Part shown: positions 1-10,813 of the stretch, piece after piece
Layout: the number at the start of each line of letters is the position of its first letter
Numbering within the stretch: position 1 is the stretch's first letter
From: Nothophaeocryptopus gaeumannii
Taxonomy: Eukaryota; Ascomycota; Dothideomycetes; Mycosphaerellales; Mycosphaerellaceae
DNA: 64,000 nucleotides
Direction of reading: 5' to 3'
Assembly: GCA_031771865.1 (NCBI GenBank)
Contig: JASISA010000036.1
Location: 62,001 to 126,000, forward strand
Program-made: the position numbers and the translations under genes
Notes under the pieces: model-generated
Databases searched by the model: none
What the model was told of the DNA's origin: nothing
Seen by the model: the letters and a program-made list of their open reading frames with translations, nothing else

Positions 1-694
1 GGAGTTGGGGTGTTATGTCGTGGATGAGGACGTCGCCGTCTTCTTGCATGGAGGCTGTAATTGTGGTTGGGGAAGTTGAGGAGCTGGCTTGGGGTGATTG
101 ATGGGCTCGAATACGGTTTGTTGTCGATGTGAGTGGAATGGATTTTGTTTCTAGGATGGGGTCGGCGAATTCCTCATCGTCGTCTTCTTCGTCGTCCGAG
201 TCGATGTTGGCGGCTTTGTCGTTGCGGGATAGACCAGACAATTTCATGACCATGATTTGGTTTTCTTTTTCGCGGCCTTGAGCTGCTTGTGTGCCTGCCA
301 CAGCGTAGACTGTCGCTGGGTATGATTTGCGGTTGTCACCAAGGGTATCTTTGACAATGTCGAATGATAAGCATGGCCATGTCGGCTCCAGCGTGTGCAG
401 CATTTCGTATGTTGAGAGATCGGGAGCAAGAGTCTGGCCAGCTTCAAGTTTGTGTCGTCCAGGGATGAATGTCTCTTGGTCGACGTCCATGGCACCGGCA
501 GCTTTCTCTTCTGCCTCTCGCTCCTCATCAGGTCTACCATCTACACCGGCTTCCAGAATCTCATCCTCGCTCTCGAATTCATCCTCAAACTCATCTTCAA
601 ATTCTTCACCTTCGGGCACTGGAGCATCCGCCACTGGTCGCTCGCCTGCCTTGAGCGTCTGCGGCTCATCGTCTTCAGCAGCACGCTTTGCCAT
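1..694 (-). CDS. RRB1: Ribosome assembly protein RRB1/GRWD1 (5' part, cut by window edge)
   Basis: The N-terminal 231 residues of a glutamate-rich WD-repeat protein are seen, starting at the ATG at 694-692 and running off the left edge without an intron. An acidic N-terminus (EGEEFEDEFEDEFESEDE) is followed by the family block from YEMLHTLEPTWPCLSFDIV onward, the conserved lead-in to the WD40 propeller, then TVYAVAGTQA and a second acidic run (DSDDEEDDDEEF). In yeast Rrb1 is a nuclear chaperone for ribosomal protein L3 in early 60S assembly. The WD repeats themselves lie outside the window. Transcribed away from SPG1. Confidence 0.9.
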   Translation of the reverse strand, partial: MAKRAAEDDEPQTLKAGERPVADAPVPEGEEFEDEFEDEFESEDEILEAGVDGRPDEEREAEEKAAGAMDVDQETFIPGRHKLEAGQTLAPDLSTYEMLHTLEPTWPCLSFDIVKDTLGDNRKSYPATVYAVAGTQAAQGREKENQIMVMKLSGLSRNDKAANIDSDDEEDDDEEFADPILETKSIPLTSTTNRIRAHQSPQASSSTSPTTITASMQEDGDVLIHDITPQL

Positions 695-1343
695 TTTCGA
701 TGAGGGTGGAACCTGGGGTGCAGAATGTGTATTGCCCAAGACGTCTTCTAATGACAGACGTAACAGCACGCGAGTTGTCGTCGGTGTTTGATGTCGAATT
801 TCGCTTTCACGTGCAAAGGATTTTGAGCCGGGTCGGAATAAAGTTCTCGGTATCGGGTATCGGTCGACTCCTCGATACAGTCCGCCAGTTGCAGGGACAA
901 GGTTCATGTGGTGGGCTGAGGGAAACAAACAAAGCGTGCCTGAGAGGTATGATTGGATGCACAGAAACACCACACAACGCATCTGTTCTACCAAAAGCCG
1001 CATCTTACCGGAGTCGTCGAGAGAGACGCAGGACAGGGCGCTGTGCGCTTGAGACGCGGCTCAGAGAGAAGACACGAGCAGACCGGCGCGTCAATCCGAA
1101 CACCGCCCGCCTCGTCCTCGTCCTCGTCCTTGACCCTCGAACCAACTTGCAGCTGGGCGAGGCTTGCTGGTCACCATCCAGAACCCAGCAAGCGGCAAGC
1201 CAGTTTGTCAGGCGCTGTTCCTGCAGCATTGTACATCCGTGCACGCGCTGTGAAGACGACAATTAATAATTCCTACAGACTCCTCACCTGTCCCACCGCA
1301 ACCCACCCACTCTCCGCTCCGCCCCACCTCCACCGCCGTCGCC
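695..1343. promoter_or_regulatory. Divergent intergenic region RRB1/SPG1
   Basis: This 649-bp stretch lies between two divergent start codons and so should hold both promoters. ORFs here have non-ATG starts or coding-unlike composition. I see no repeat or RNA gene. A CT-rich tract (1266-1340) directly precedes the SPG1 start, as is common in fungal 5' leaders. Confidence 0.5.
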
Positions 1344-2302
1344 ATGGACATCGACCAGGCCGATGGCGGCAGCGAGAAGCACTCCACCATCGACGATGCC
1401 TCTATGCACACTATCACCGCGAGCTCGTTGCAGAACCAAAACGCCGAGGGACGTCCGCAGACCTCTTACTCGGATACGGGCTTCTACAGGACAAATTCAA
1501 CACAGTCGGCGGACAACACGCCCGACCAACTACAAAATGGCAATGGACTATCTCGGCCGTCCTCCACGCAGAGCCACGATCAAGGGGTGCAACGGCAGCA
1601 AGCACAGAAGAATGCTTCGGTCGTGATCAAGGTCGGCATGGTTGGAGATGCGCAAATTGGAAAGACAAGCTTGATGGTCAAGTACGTGGAAGGGAGCTGG
1701 GACGAGGACTACATCCAAACGCTGGGTAAGAATGCAATGTTTCAGGGGATTATGAGAGGGAGAGGCTGACCCTTCGGCACAGGCGTCAACTTCATGGAGA
1801 AGACTATCAGCATTCGAAATACGGAGATCACATTCTCAATCTGGGATCTTGGTGGACAGCGTGAGTTTGTCAACATGCTGCCCCTTGTCTGCAACGATGC
1901 GGTGGCCATATTATTCATGTTCGACCTTACGCGGAAGTCGACTCTGAACAGCATCAAGGAGTGGTATCGGCAAGGGAGAGGCTTCAACAAGACAGCGATT
2001 CCGTTCCTGGTGGGCACGAAGTACGATCATTTTGTCAATTTCCCGCGGGAAGAGCAAGAAGAGATCTCGTTACAAGCCAAGCGATTCGCCAAGGCTATGA
2101 AAGCGAGCCTGATATTCTCTAGCACGAGTCACAGCATCAACGTTCAGAAGGTAGGACAAAGCGAATGGCTCTTGCAGATTGACGTGCTGACAAGCTTCTG
2201 CAGATCTTCAAGATCGTGCTTTCCAAAGCATTCGATCTACGATGCACGATACCCGAAATCGAGAACGTCGGCGAGCCGCTTCTTCTTTACCAGGCTGTCT
2301 AA
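1344..2302 (+). CDS. SPG1: Septum-promoting small GTPase Spg1/Tem1
   Basis: Three exons (1344-1725, 1783-2150, 2204-2302; introns of 57 and 53 nt with GTAAGA/GTAGGA donors) give 282 residues. A Ser/Thr/Gln-rich N-terminal extension of about 94 residues precedes the GTPase fold. G1 is GDAQIGKTS (residues 101-109), G3 is the family-specific WDLGGQ, G4 is VGTKYDHF, and the protein ends in the typical IFKIVLSKAFDLRCTIPEIE block. Spg1/Tem1 sits at spindle pole bodies and triggers the SIN/MEN kinase cascade for septation and mitotic exit. The S. pombe protein lacks a long N-terminal extension. The choice of the second acceptor (2203 rather than 2176) follows homology, because IFK must follow NVQK. 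Confidence 0.93.
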
Positions 2303-2847
2303 AGGGCAGCACGAACCTTACCAAGACCCCAATTAGGGCTGGATCCGATTCAGCTGCGCCTTGACGGTAGCAGCGGTAGCAGCCAGCGGGCGCTGGAAGC
2401 GAATATTGAAAGACAAGGCATCACCACGGCGACGATGCGTGATGGTTGGAGGACGCTCGGGACGCCCCATTTCGCGGAATGAAATTTCATGCCTGTACGC
2501 TGAAAGGATAAGACGGAGAAGGAATCATGCATTGGTGGGAAATCCCTTGGCGAGTTTGGTGTTTCTGGAGCAAGGATATCATTGCGCTTGGACCGACTCT
2601 GCATTGCACATGGGAACACAGCACTGTTTAAGCAGTATTTACTAATGTCTTTCGTATGTTCGACTACCACGCAGATCAATCGAAGAATTCAAGAGAGTTC
2701 ATATTGTTTCAGGACAGTATCATTCATCTAACTCGGGACTAAGATTGAGCTTAGGTTAAGCAGATCCGCACATGTGAGGAAGAGTCTGTTGCTCGTCCGG
2801 AAGTAAAGAATATGGAAAGGAGAGGAACAGGAAAACAATCAAAGGAT
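2303..2847. other. Convergent 3' intergenic region
   Basis: This 545-bp stretch lies between the convergent ends of SPG1 and the 2848-4530 gene. No convincing coding frame, RNA gene or repeat is seen; it is presumably 3' UTR sequence of both genes. Confidence 0.4.
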
Positions 2848-4530
2848 CTACGATTCCTCCGCCTCGACAGGACCGCCTTTCTTGCCCTCACTCTCACCAG
2901 CTTCACCAGGCTCCGGCGATTTAGTTTCTGTCGCAACGACGCTATCATGGGCCGATTCGTGTCTGGACCTCGCATCGTCTTCCACTTTCTTTTCACCTCC
3001 ATGCTCAGATTGGGCGTCATCGAGCTCCTCGCTAGATGCCAGAGTATCTCCGCGCGGCGCAGTATCAGCAGCATCAACACCGGAGTCAGGCTCAGCCTCT
3101 TCCTTCGACGACTCCACCGGCGCAGCTGGACCGTCGTCATCGCCCTCCGTCTCTTCAGCGACGACAGGCTCCAACGTCCTTCCCTCCCCAGATGGGGCCT
3201 TCGCCTTCGAACTAACAGCTCTCATCCCCAACACAGTCCCCACGAACCCAACCTCTTTCCTATGCTCGACTCCTGCTTTCTTGCGACCTCTCAGCTCTCC
3301 TGCGGTTGGGATCTTCTTCCCATATCGTATCCGACCGCCCGCTAGCCACCACAGAGCTTTTGGGACGCGCTCTTCATCCTCGAGACGTTCTGGGCGTGGT
3401 CCTTCGCGCGCGAAATTGTAGTATGCTTTTCCGGTTTTGCGGAGGGAGAGGTTTTTGAAGGGGTCTAAGAGGGAGGAGGAGGAGGAAGAGGAGTCACCAC
3501 CGCCGCGGAGACCGGTTATTTGATATAGAGGTTGTTTGCCTTTCGATTTTGTGATTTTCAGAGGGGCGGGTTTCAGGGCGGCTTCCTCATCAACCTCTCC
3601 GTCAGAGTCTGAGTCTGAACCTTCAACCTCGAAAGCCTTCTGCTCGAATGCTTTCCCGACGCCGGTTTTGTTTAGCAGTAGCATTCCCGTCACCGGGTCT
3701 CGTCGTTCCCACTCATCCATCACCTTGCCCGAGAACATGGCCACAGAATCTGGTCGATAGGGTTGATTCTCTATTCGCGTAGATTCTACTCCTGTTCCCG
3801 CAGCTGTCGCTGTCACGCGCATATCTTGCTGAAACAGCAACAACTTCAGTGTATACAGCAAATGACCCGTCAACAACCCATCCAGATCTCGTACAATCTT
3901 TGTCTTCTCCTGATGATTCAATCTTCTCGCCAGAAATTGCACCCGCCGGATCGACTCGACGACTGACGGATGGACGAGGAGGATCTCGAGAAGTGGTGAG
4001 GTTTTGGTGGGAGGGAGGAGAGGGCGGAAATAAGCGCACCTTCCTGCTCTCCGGAGGACCCCGTAGACTTCCTTCTCGAAAGGCGTGAGGAACGCCGTTC
4101 CTAGGGACTGGGAGAAGGATTGGAGTTGGGCGAGGTCTTTGAGGTGCTGTTCTTGCCGTTCAGGCGCGCTGCTTGGGATAGGTCCGTTAGGCGTTCCGAT
4201 GACAGGCCGGCCAGCGGCTTCGACATTGCGAGAGACCAGAGGAGCAGTTCGGAGTTCTTCAGGGAGGAGGCGATGGACTGGGTCGCGAGCTTCCACCTTT
4301 GCCTCTTGGGAGCTACGATTCGTCCTATGTGTGAGTTCGCAAGGTAAGTGGTGCATCGGTTCGTTTGGTCCTTGGGCTTTCTTCGGACGTCGACCGATCA
4401 GAGAACCAAGTCTTTTACCAAGCTTTGGTTTTGTCGCCTCTACAGGCTTCATCTTCGTAGCGCGGAGACTCGCAGCTGCGGCGAAGATATCTCGATGGCG
4501 TGGTGTTGTACGTTCGAGAGCCTTCTCCAT
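2848..4530 (-). CDS. Conserved-looking hypothetical protein, 560 aa
   Basis: One uninterrupted frame; the first in-frame ATG is at 4530 (the frame stays open upstream only through a TTG). I do not recognise the family. The first ~100 residues are basic and Lys/Arg/Pro-rich. A predicted helical, folded-looking region follows (about residues 130-260, with QSFSQSLGTAFLTPFEKEVY and RRLNHQEKTKIVRDLDGLLT), then an ordered-looking stretch around SVAMFSGKVMDEWERRDPVT. The last ~150 residues are low-complexity Glu/Ser/Ala. The composition resembles a nuclear or nucleolar scaffold protein, but that is only an inference. Convergent with SPG1. Confidence 0.7.
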   Translation of the reverse strand: MEKALERTTPRHRDIFAAAASLRATKMKPVEATKPKLGKRLGSLIGRRPKKAQGPNEPMHHLPCELTHRTNRSSQEAKVEARDPVHRLLPEELRTAPLVSRNVEAAGRPVIGTPNGPIPSSAPERQEQHLKDLAQLQSFSQSLGTAFLTPFEKEVYGVLRRAGRCAYFRPLLPPTKTSPLLEILLVHPSVVESIRRVQFLARRLNHQEKTKIVRDLDGLLTGHLLYTLKLLLFQQDMRVTATAAGTGVESTRIENQPYRPDSVAMFSGKVMDEWERRDPVTGMLLLNKTGVGKAFEQKAFEVEGSDSDSDGEVDEEAALKPAPLKITKSKGKQPLYQITGLRGGGDSSSSSSSLLDPFKNLSLRKTGKAYYNFAREGPRPERLEDEERVPKALWWLAGGRIRYGKKIPTAGELRGRKKAGVEHRKEVGFVGTVLGMRAVSSKAKAPSGEGRTLEPVVAEETEGDDDGPAAPVESSKEEAEPDSGVDAADTAPRGDTLASSEELDDAQSEHGGEKKVEDDARSRHESAHDSVVATETKSPEPGEAGESEGKKGGPVEAEES

Positions 4531-4737
4531 CGAGAGACGCTCGGTGAAGTGTAAAACCAACTTGAGAGTCACATTGTTCGTGCTCTCAAGCAATGCTTCG
4601 AGCCAAAGTCAGGCGATCCATTCGGGCAATATGGTATGAGAAATGAGCATAATCGCCCCACAAACATTGCGCTGCTTGACGAGACCTACCGCCAATAGCC
4701 GATATGGTGTGTTAACAAACGTCAGTGTACGATTTGA

Positions 4738-5801
4738 CTACGGATAGCCCATCCTATCACCAGACTGATCGTTCAAGCCCCAAGCATGCGGACTACCATC
4801 ATGGACGGTCGCTCTCCTCATATCTACCACCACGTCAGCATCCTCTCCAATCACATATTGATGAGTCCAACTTACCTCTCTTATACTTGCCCTCAAAACT
4901 CCCACCAGTAGCCCGATGCATGACACAAGTATTGTCCCATAAGATAATATCCCCATTGTTTTCCCACGGAATAGCAACAACATACTTCGGCTGGCAAGCA
5001 TGCTTGTAAAGTCTGTCGATTAGTTCCCTCGACTTCTCTCGATCCATACCTTCAATATGATGGACGTGCGAAGCGATGTATAAATTCATCCTCCCACTGG
5101 CCTCATGGCGTTGAACAAGTCTGTGCCGACTCATGAAGTAGTCCTCGGGATTTATTCCCGGGAGAGCCTCAGGGGACGCGGTTTTGCGGGAGTGATAGAG
5201 GGAGTGGCAGGCAACGTAGTCGTTCTCCAGAAGCTCTTCCTTCAGGTCATCGGGGAGATCATCAAAGGCATTTCGGGTGTCCGCATACTCCGTCGCACCT
5301 CCATTACCAGCCGGTGGTAGTTCGTGCGCTCTGAGGATGCTGTAGCCTGCTCTGCGAGGATTGAAAGAGCTGTCGACGTGGAAGAGACTGTTGCCTTTGT
5401 TCATCGCCGCCCGGTGGCTGTCAAGAGGTGCAATGGATCCGTCTTCGAGGAGGTTACTAACGTCGAAAAGCTCTTCGAATGCGAGGCGGTGCCTTTTGCC
5501 GAGTTTATTGTAGGGTGAGACATCGTCCAGTTCACCGAATCTGGCCGCGAAGGCAACGTGTCCGGCATCGTCCAGACCTGTACTCGGGAAGCGGACTACT
5601 CCATACTGGTGAGGCTTATCAGCACGGGCTTTGGGGGTGAGGCAGGGAAGGGTTTCATATGCCTACTTTGGAGATTGCTTCCCGTATCTCTTGGAACTCA
5701 TCATCTGGTATGCCTCCGCTGAAGTTGACGCCTCGGACTTCAGCGGCAAATGTGGGATGAAGCTCAACGATTGAAATGTTGCTTTCTTCCTTGTGCGGCA
5801 T
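4738..5801 (-). CDS. TfdA/TauD-family alpha-ketoglutarate-dependent dioxygenase
   Basis: Three exons (5667-5801, 4876-5605, 4738-4823; introns 5606-5666 and 4824-4875) encode 316 residues, normal for the family. The iron ligands are visible: H121 and D123 in FHVDSSF and the distal H275 in VMHRATGG. The 2-oxoglutarate arginine lies in KRDMRRATVHD, which is only formed by splicing the second intron. The fold oxidises small substrates using 2OG and O2. Fungal members are often annotated as 2,4-D dioxygenase-like, and the related XanA acts on xanthine; the substrate here cannot be read from sequence. It is a cytosolic enzyme with no signal peptide. Confidence 0.9.
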
Positions 5802-7500
5802 GTCGATCAATTGTTGAGTGGCTGGTCCTGACGATGAGGTCGCAATGACAACTAGGAGCTGATACCAGGGTCGGGTACTTACTCCTCACTTATCTGCCTC
5901 GCCTGCAGGTTACCCGCTTGCCGGGTTCGGGACTCGGCTCTGACATAGAGAGGTAAACCTGAGCTTTGAAACACATCTTCCTCTGCTCCAAAGATTGTAA
6001 GTTGAGCGTGCGGTCTGAACAAAGCCAGCTGCAATGTAGAGCTACGCTGGATTTGCCAAGCAATGTCGATGAAACTCAACAAATGCTTGGCACTGATGTC
6101 TCGGCTGAGCTCTTTCGCTACCAAAGGGAGATGGCAGGATTGACAGGAGCGGTTGACGTCAATGCATCGCTCTCAATCTGAATGAAAGAGCAGGAGAAGC
6201 GTGAGAAGGTGTGGTTTCGTGGCTCTGTGAGAAATGAACAAACGGGAAATGCAGCCTGAACGCATGTGAAAATTTTGACACAGTCTGTGGCGAAGATGTC
6301 CAAGAAAGATGAGGTACGGCAGTATTCGGCCGGTCCGGTAGCCAAATGACTGCGAGACTGGCCACTCGCTTCAGTGCATACGGTAGAGTTAGTGAGGATC
6401 GAGTCGAATAGTGTAGGATCTGAGAGGCTGTCGTCGGCACAAGATGCAGACGGGGCTACTCTTCACGAGCCGCATCTGCGCTGGGCAGATCTGGACCGCG
6501 AGAAGAAAACTCCGGTCGGCTACGAGCCATGTCGTCGGCGTCATGTCATGGCATGGCATGTACGCAAATGGTTGCCGCTCATGCTGACTGCTTTCCAGAC
6601 CCTTTCCATGCGGCTCTTGCTATTGGTGTTTGCCGTATGGACGCAGGCCTGAAGATGGCGACTCTGCAGGTTCGGGCTTCCAGAAAGCAGTTGCATGCGA
6701 CAAGCGAGAAGCGAGAAGCGAGAAGCGAGAAGCGAGAAGCGAGAAGCACGATGATGGATGAGAGGGCGCAAAGGCTGATGAAGGACACGCGACCTGGTCC
6801 CAGCGCAAAGTGGGGCTCTTGGTGAAAGCCAATCTTTCGCATACTTCAGAAGCCTCCCGCAGACCCGCACACCCCTGCTGTCTCCGGCTATGTGAGCATA
6901 CTGATTCGCTTCAACACCTTCAGACTCGCCGCCAGCAGGGAAGGGTCGACCGTGCCCTTTCCCACATGGCACTGGCGTGGAAGGTGCAGGTTGTTCTGGT
7001 CGATGGTCGACGGTGGACGGCGGCGGTCGTGACTGCCACCACTGCAACCATCGCTAATGCCAGACGAGTACTGTAGTACTTAACGTTATCTACAGCCATG
7101 TCGCACCTCAACAAGCCCTTATCGTTGACATCCCAGGCAAGGGTATTGCTGTTACAGCATCGGTTAGATACCACTGCTCGAAACCATTCCTTCTCCCTTC
7201 CGCGTCACATCACATCACTTCCGTGCAGCCTTCTGTGCATCAACTCCGCCGTGATCATTCGGTGCTGTGATCCCTCGAAGCGGTCGACGACGAACTCCTG
7301 GGGAAGGTGCCAGCCAGTCACTCGACTCTGCTCCTGCTGTACGACATCCAAGACCCTGGCAAGCCGATAGCGACAACTCTCCCTCGAACAACCAAAGCGC
7401 CAAAGAACCACAGCACCAATAGAGCTATATTAGTATCGGACATCAGATTCACCATACCTTACCCTGCCACAGCGACAAAGGTGGGATCCCAAAAGCAACA
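5802..7500. other. 1.7-kb intergenic region with a 7-bp tandem repeat
   Basis: No frame looks coding; all ORFs are under 170 codons, overlap on both strands and lack family resemblance. The region holds the (AAGCGAG)n array at 6702-6747. Its right end is the promoter and CT/CA-rich leader of the permease at 7501. Confidence 0.5.
6702..6747. repeat. Heptanucleotide tandem repeat (AAGCGAG) x6.5
   Basis: Six exact consecutive copies of AAGCGAG (6702-6743) are followed by a partial copy AAGC. It is a perfect short array in non-coding DNA and a likely length-polymorphic marker. A similar degenerate word, GCAGAAGCGA, occurs twice in tandem at 17634-17653. Confidence 0.95.
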
Positions 7501-9199
7501 ATGGCCGAGCAACATCGTCGTAAATCGAGCGTCGTGGAGATCGCAGACAACGATGGCACCGTAAGAACAGTCGCCGTGGCGGACATGAACGACGCCGATC
7601 GAGCTCTTGCTGCCGAGTTTGGATACAAGCCTGTCTTCAAACGAGAATTCGGCTACCTCTCGACCTTCTCGTTTGCAGTCAGCATCTCTGGACTGTTCTC
7701 GACCATCGCCACCACATTCTCAGCTCCCCTGATGGCAGGAGGCTCTGCCGCTGCTGTCTGGTGTTGGCTGATTGCTGGATCTGGCTGCATGTGTATTGCG
7801 GTATGTCGATATGGAACGTCAGCTTTTAGAGTTTGTGCTGATCTTGGTACTGGTCGCCGTTTCCGAACTTGTCTCGGCGTATCCAACATGCGGCGGGCTG
7901 TACTACACAGTATCTCGACTTGCACCGAAGAAATATGTCGCCGCCGTGAGTTGGGTTGACGGCTGGATGAACTTGCTGGGCCAAATCGCTGGTGTCGCTT
8001 CCTCCGAATGGGGTGCTGCATCTCTGCTGCTGGCTGCAGTCTCCATCGGCTCTGACTTCACCTACTACCCGACTACCGGTCAGACAGTCGGCGTGATGGC
8101 TGCCTTGACCGTCGTGACCGGTATTGTCAACTCACTGTCAACCTGGTGGATGGAGAAGATGACCAAGGGATACGTGATCTTCCACGTTGCTGTGCTCGTC
8201 AGCTGCTGCTGCGCACTGCTTGCCTTGGCTCAACCAGATCGCGGCACACCCAAGCACGACGCTTCGTACGTCTTCACGAATATCCACAACGTCTCCGGCT
8301 GGACACCAGATGGCTGGTCGTTCCTCTTCGGTTTCCTCTCCGTGGCCTGGACCATGACGGATTACGATGCCACGGCCCACATCACCGAGGAGATCAGAGA
8401 CCCGGAGATAAAAGCTCCCTGGGCCATCTCAATGGCTATGCTTTTCACGTATGTCGCGGGCTTCCTGTTCAACATCGTCCTCTGCTTCGTCATGGGCGAC
8501 CCAGACACGCTCCTGGCTTCTCCAATCGCACAGCCAGTGGCCCAAATCTTCTACAACGTCCTCGGGAAGGCAGGTGGAATCGTCTTCACCGTCTGCGCAT
8601 TCATCATCATCAAGTTCGTCACCTTCACTGCCATGCAGTCTCTCGGTCGAACTGTCTTCGCTTTCTCTCGTGACAGGCTCCTTCCGTTTTCATCTCTGTG
8701 GACCAAGGTTTTCCCATTGACCGGCACTCCCATCCTTGCCGTCTGGATCTCCGTCTTCTGGTGCATCGCCATCAACCTCATCGGTCTTGGTTCATACACC
8801 GCCATCCTGGGAGTCTTCAATGTTACCGCCATTGCCCTCGACTGGTCCTACTGCATCCCCATCTTCTGCCGTCTCGTGTTCGGTAAATTCGAGCCAGGAC
8901 CTTGGAATTTGGGCCCGATCTTTGGGCCTCTGACCAGCGCGTGGGCGTGTATTTGGACACTTTTCGTATCGATTATCTTCATCATGCCGACTGAGCGTCC
9001 TGTGCATGCGGACAACATGAATTACGCTATTGTATACTTGGCGGGGATTCTGTTCTTCTCTGCACTTTATTACTTTATCCAGGGCCGGAAGTTCTACACT
9101 GGTCCGATTACGGAGGCTGCGCTGGCGGATGATGATTCTCAGGGGAGGAGCTCGGATGAGGAGATTGGGAAGCATGGTCGAGGGGATAAGTTGGCTTAG
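7501..9199 (+). CDS. APC-family amino acid/GABA permease (non-canonical intron end)
   Basis: Exon 1 (7501-7800) and exon 2 (7853-9199) give 548 residues with about 12 hydrophobic segments, the usual length of fungal GABA/choline-type permeases. Family blocks include FGYLSTFSFAVSISG, WCWLIAGSGCMCIA, VSELVSAYPTCGGLYYTVS and SEWGAASLLL. The intron has a GTATGT donor and a GCTGAT branch-like site, but homology and phase put its end at 7852, after CTG instead of CAG. The only upstream AGs would leave a 22-31 nt intron and either break the frame or insert extra residues. It is therefore either a GT-TG intron, a sequence error or a damaged splice site. Probably a plasma-membrane importer of GABA or a related amine. 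Confidence 0.85.
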
Positions 9200-9956
9200 T
9201 GCGCGATGTTGTTTCCTTGTCTTTGGAAAGAGGACATCGTGCGTTCGGTTTCCCGATTGTCGGTATGACGAGAAAGATGATGTGTGATCATTGGCGAAAC
9301 ATGAGTAGAGAGGAGGAAGTGATACCCAGGATCGATCGAAAAGAAAGTCAGAATGAAACAGGAACATGTATGTATGTATGAAACGACATGACAAGATCGA
9401 AGGTCGAAAAGTACGAAAGAAAACACTTCAAAAGCAATAGATGTTCGTTCTTGTTTACACTTTCAGAGATTGTTACGAACCATTGAACAAGGCGCACGTG
9501 CCATTTCCTGATGCAAAGTCGCGCACGGTTACCGAATGAGGTAATTGTTTACTAATGGTGAATGATGGATGGTCCGAAGATGGGCCTTCCTCATGGGCAT
9601 GGGTAGGGTATGCCAGGGGTTGAAGAGGCTTGTGTGGACTTCAGATGAAAGATGGTTGATTTTCAAGGACGATGGCTGTCTTTGTGCTGACCAAATTATG
9701 ATCGCTGGCTAGTTGTTGTTCAAGGGCAGTCGACGCCATGCTGTGAGCATTCACAAATCCATCACCAGTAGCGTCGGAAGCTTCCTCCTCGATTGAAGGT
9801 AGTTCGTGATATGTGAAAGATGAACAATACATCAACGGGGGGATTGGAAGTAGATCGAGAATATGCTCGTGGTTAGCGCAGGCATCGATGGCTCTCCTGC
9901 AATATTCAATGCGCTACTCCACCCTCGCATCAAGGTTCAGTCTCCAGACCTCCCGA
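9200..9956. other. Intergenic region 3' of the permease
   Basis: This 757-bp stretch holds the permease 3' UTR and the 3' flank of the degenerate minus-strand gene. No family-like frame, RNA gene or repeat is seen. Confidence 0.4.
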
Positions 9957-10435
9957 TCATGCCTCGCCATCCTGTGGAACAATCCTCAACAAGATGCGGT
10001 CCTCCTCGTACTCATCATTGACCTGTGCCCTAACCGCGATCACCAAACCCATCGCTGAACCAATGCACGCCAGGGACAATTCCCTCGGGAGCGCATCACT
10101 GTCGCCTTTCACTTCGGAGAAGGTCTGATCGGCAGATACTTGATCTCGTTGCAGCTTCTCTGAACCGTGCTTGGCGTATTCGCGATGTATTCTCTCCTTC
10201 AAGTAATGAACGATGGCGTCCGCGTCTCCCTCACTTGCTCTTGGTACGTCTCGAGCATGTCGGAGGTTTACGACTAGATGGTCTCTGATCTTGTGGGCAA
10301 CTGGGACTCGCTCACGGTAACAGGCCTCGCCGGACTTGTAGTCACGTCGTGATTGTTCTAGGTTCCGCTCGTCTTCTCCTGTTCGGATAGGCGCTTGTGG
10401 CTGAATGGGTGTCTGAGCTTCTCAACGAATTTCAT
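9957..10435 (-). pseudogene. Probable frameshifted copy of the neighbouring orphan gene
   Basis: An ATG at 10435 opens a frame of 25 codons (starting MKFVEKLRHPFSHKRL) that ends at a TAG. About 17 codons in, a second frame becomes coding-like and stays open to the TGA at 9957-9959. No intron-like donor and acceptor separates them, so a one-base indel near 10375-10390 fits best. The joined reading resembles the divergent gene at 10814: a basic start, a charged coiled-coil, then a block with LSLACIGSAMG against ESLRMVGEATG. Sequencing error or an unrecognised splice remain possible. Function unknown. Confidence 0.45.
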
Positions 10436-10813
10436 ACTGCTTAATCTGGAGTAGTCCGTGTTGCAAGCAGAAAAAGGCAGCAGCGACAGAGACTCATTTA
10501 ATTCAGATGCCACAATGTCCCCGTTCAGAAACCATCGAAAGGACAAACATCCTTTTGTTGTCCCAAGACCTCGAGTGTGCAAGCGGAGTGCCGGGAGCGT
10601 CTTCGGCATCTCTGGTCGTCTATCGTATGCTAGATGAGGCTTTCAGGAAGCACTGTAGGTTTCCAAGTGCTTGCTACGCTGAAAGAGATATGTTTGCTGT
10701 GTCCTTTCAATGATTCCGTGAAAGCACGTCTCGATATCTATTAGTTGGCCAGCGATGGCGCTGTCCAGGCCTCAAAACCAATAGGGTACGATATCTCAAT
10801 CAGAACTAGAATC
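10436..10813. promoter_or_regulatory. Head-to-head promoter between the two related orphan genes
   Basis: This 378-bp stretch lies between the divergent ATGs at 10435 and 10814. No repeat or RNA gene is seen. It would drive both copies if the left one is transcribed. Confidence 0.35.

Noticed and set aside
7823..7831. Upstream AG acceptors for the permease intron
   Set aside because: They imply 22-31 nt introns, and those that keep the frame insert extra residues in a conserved segment.
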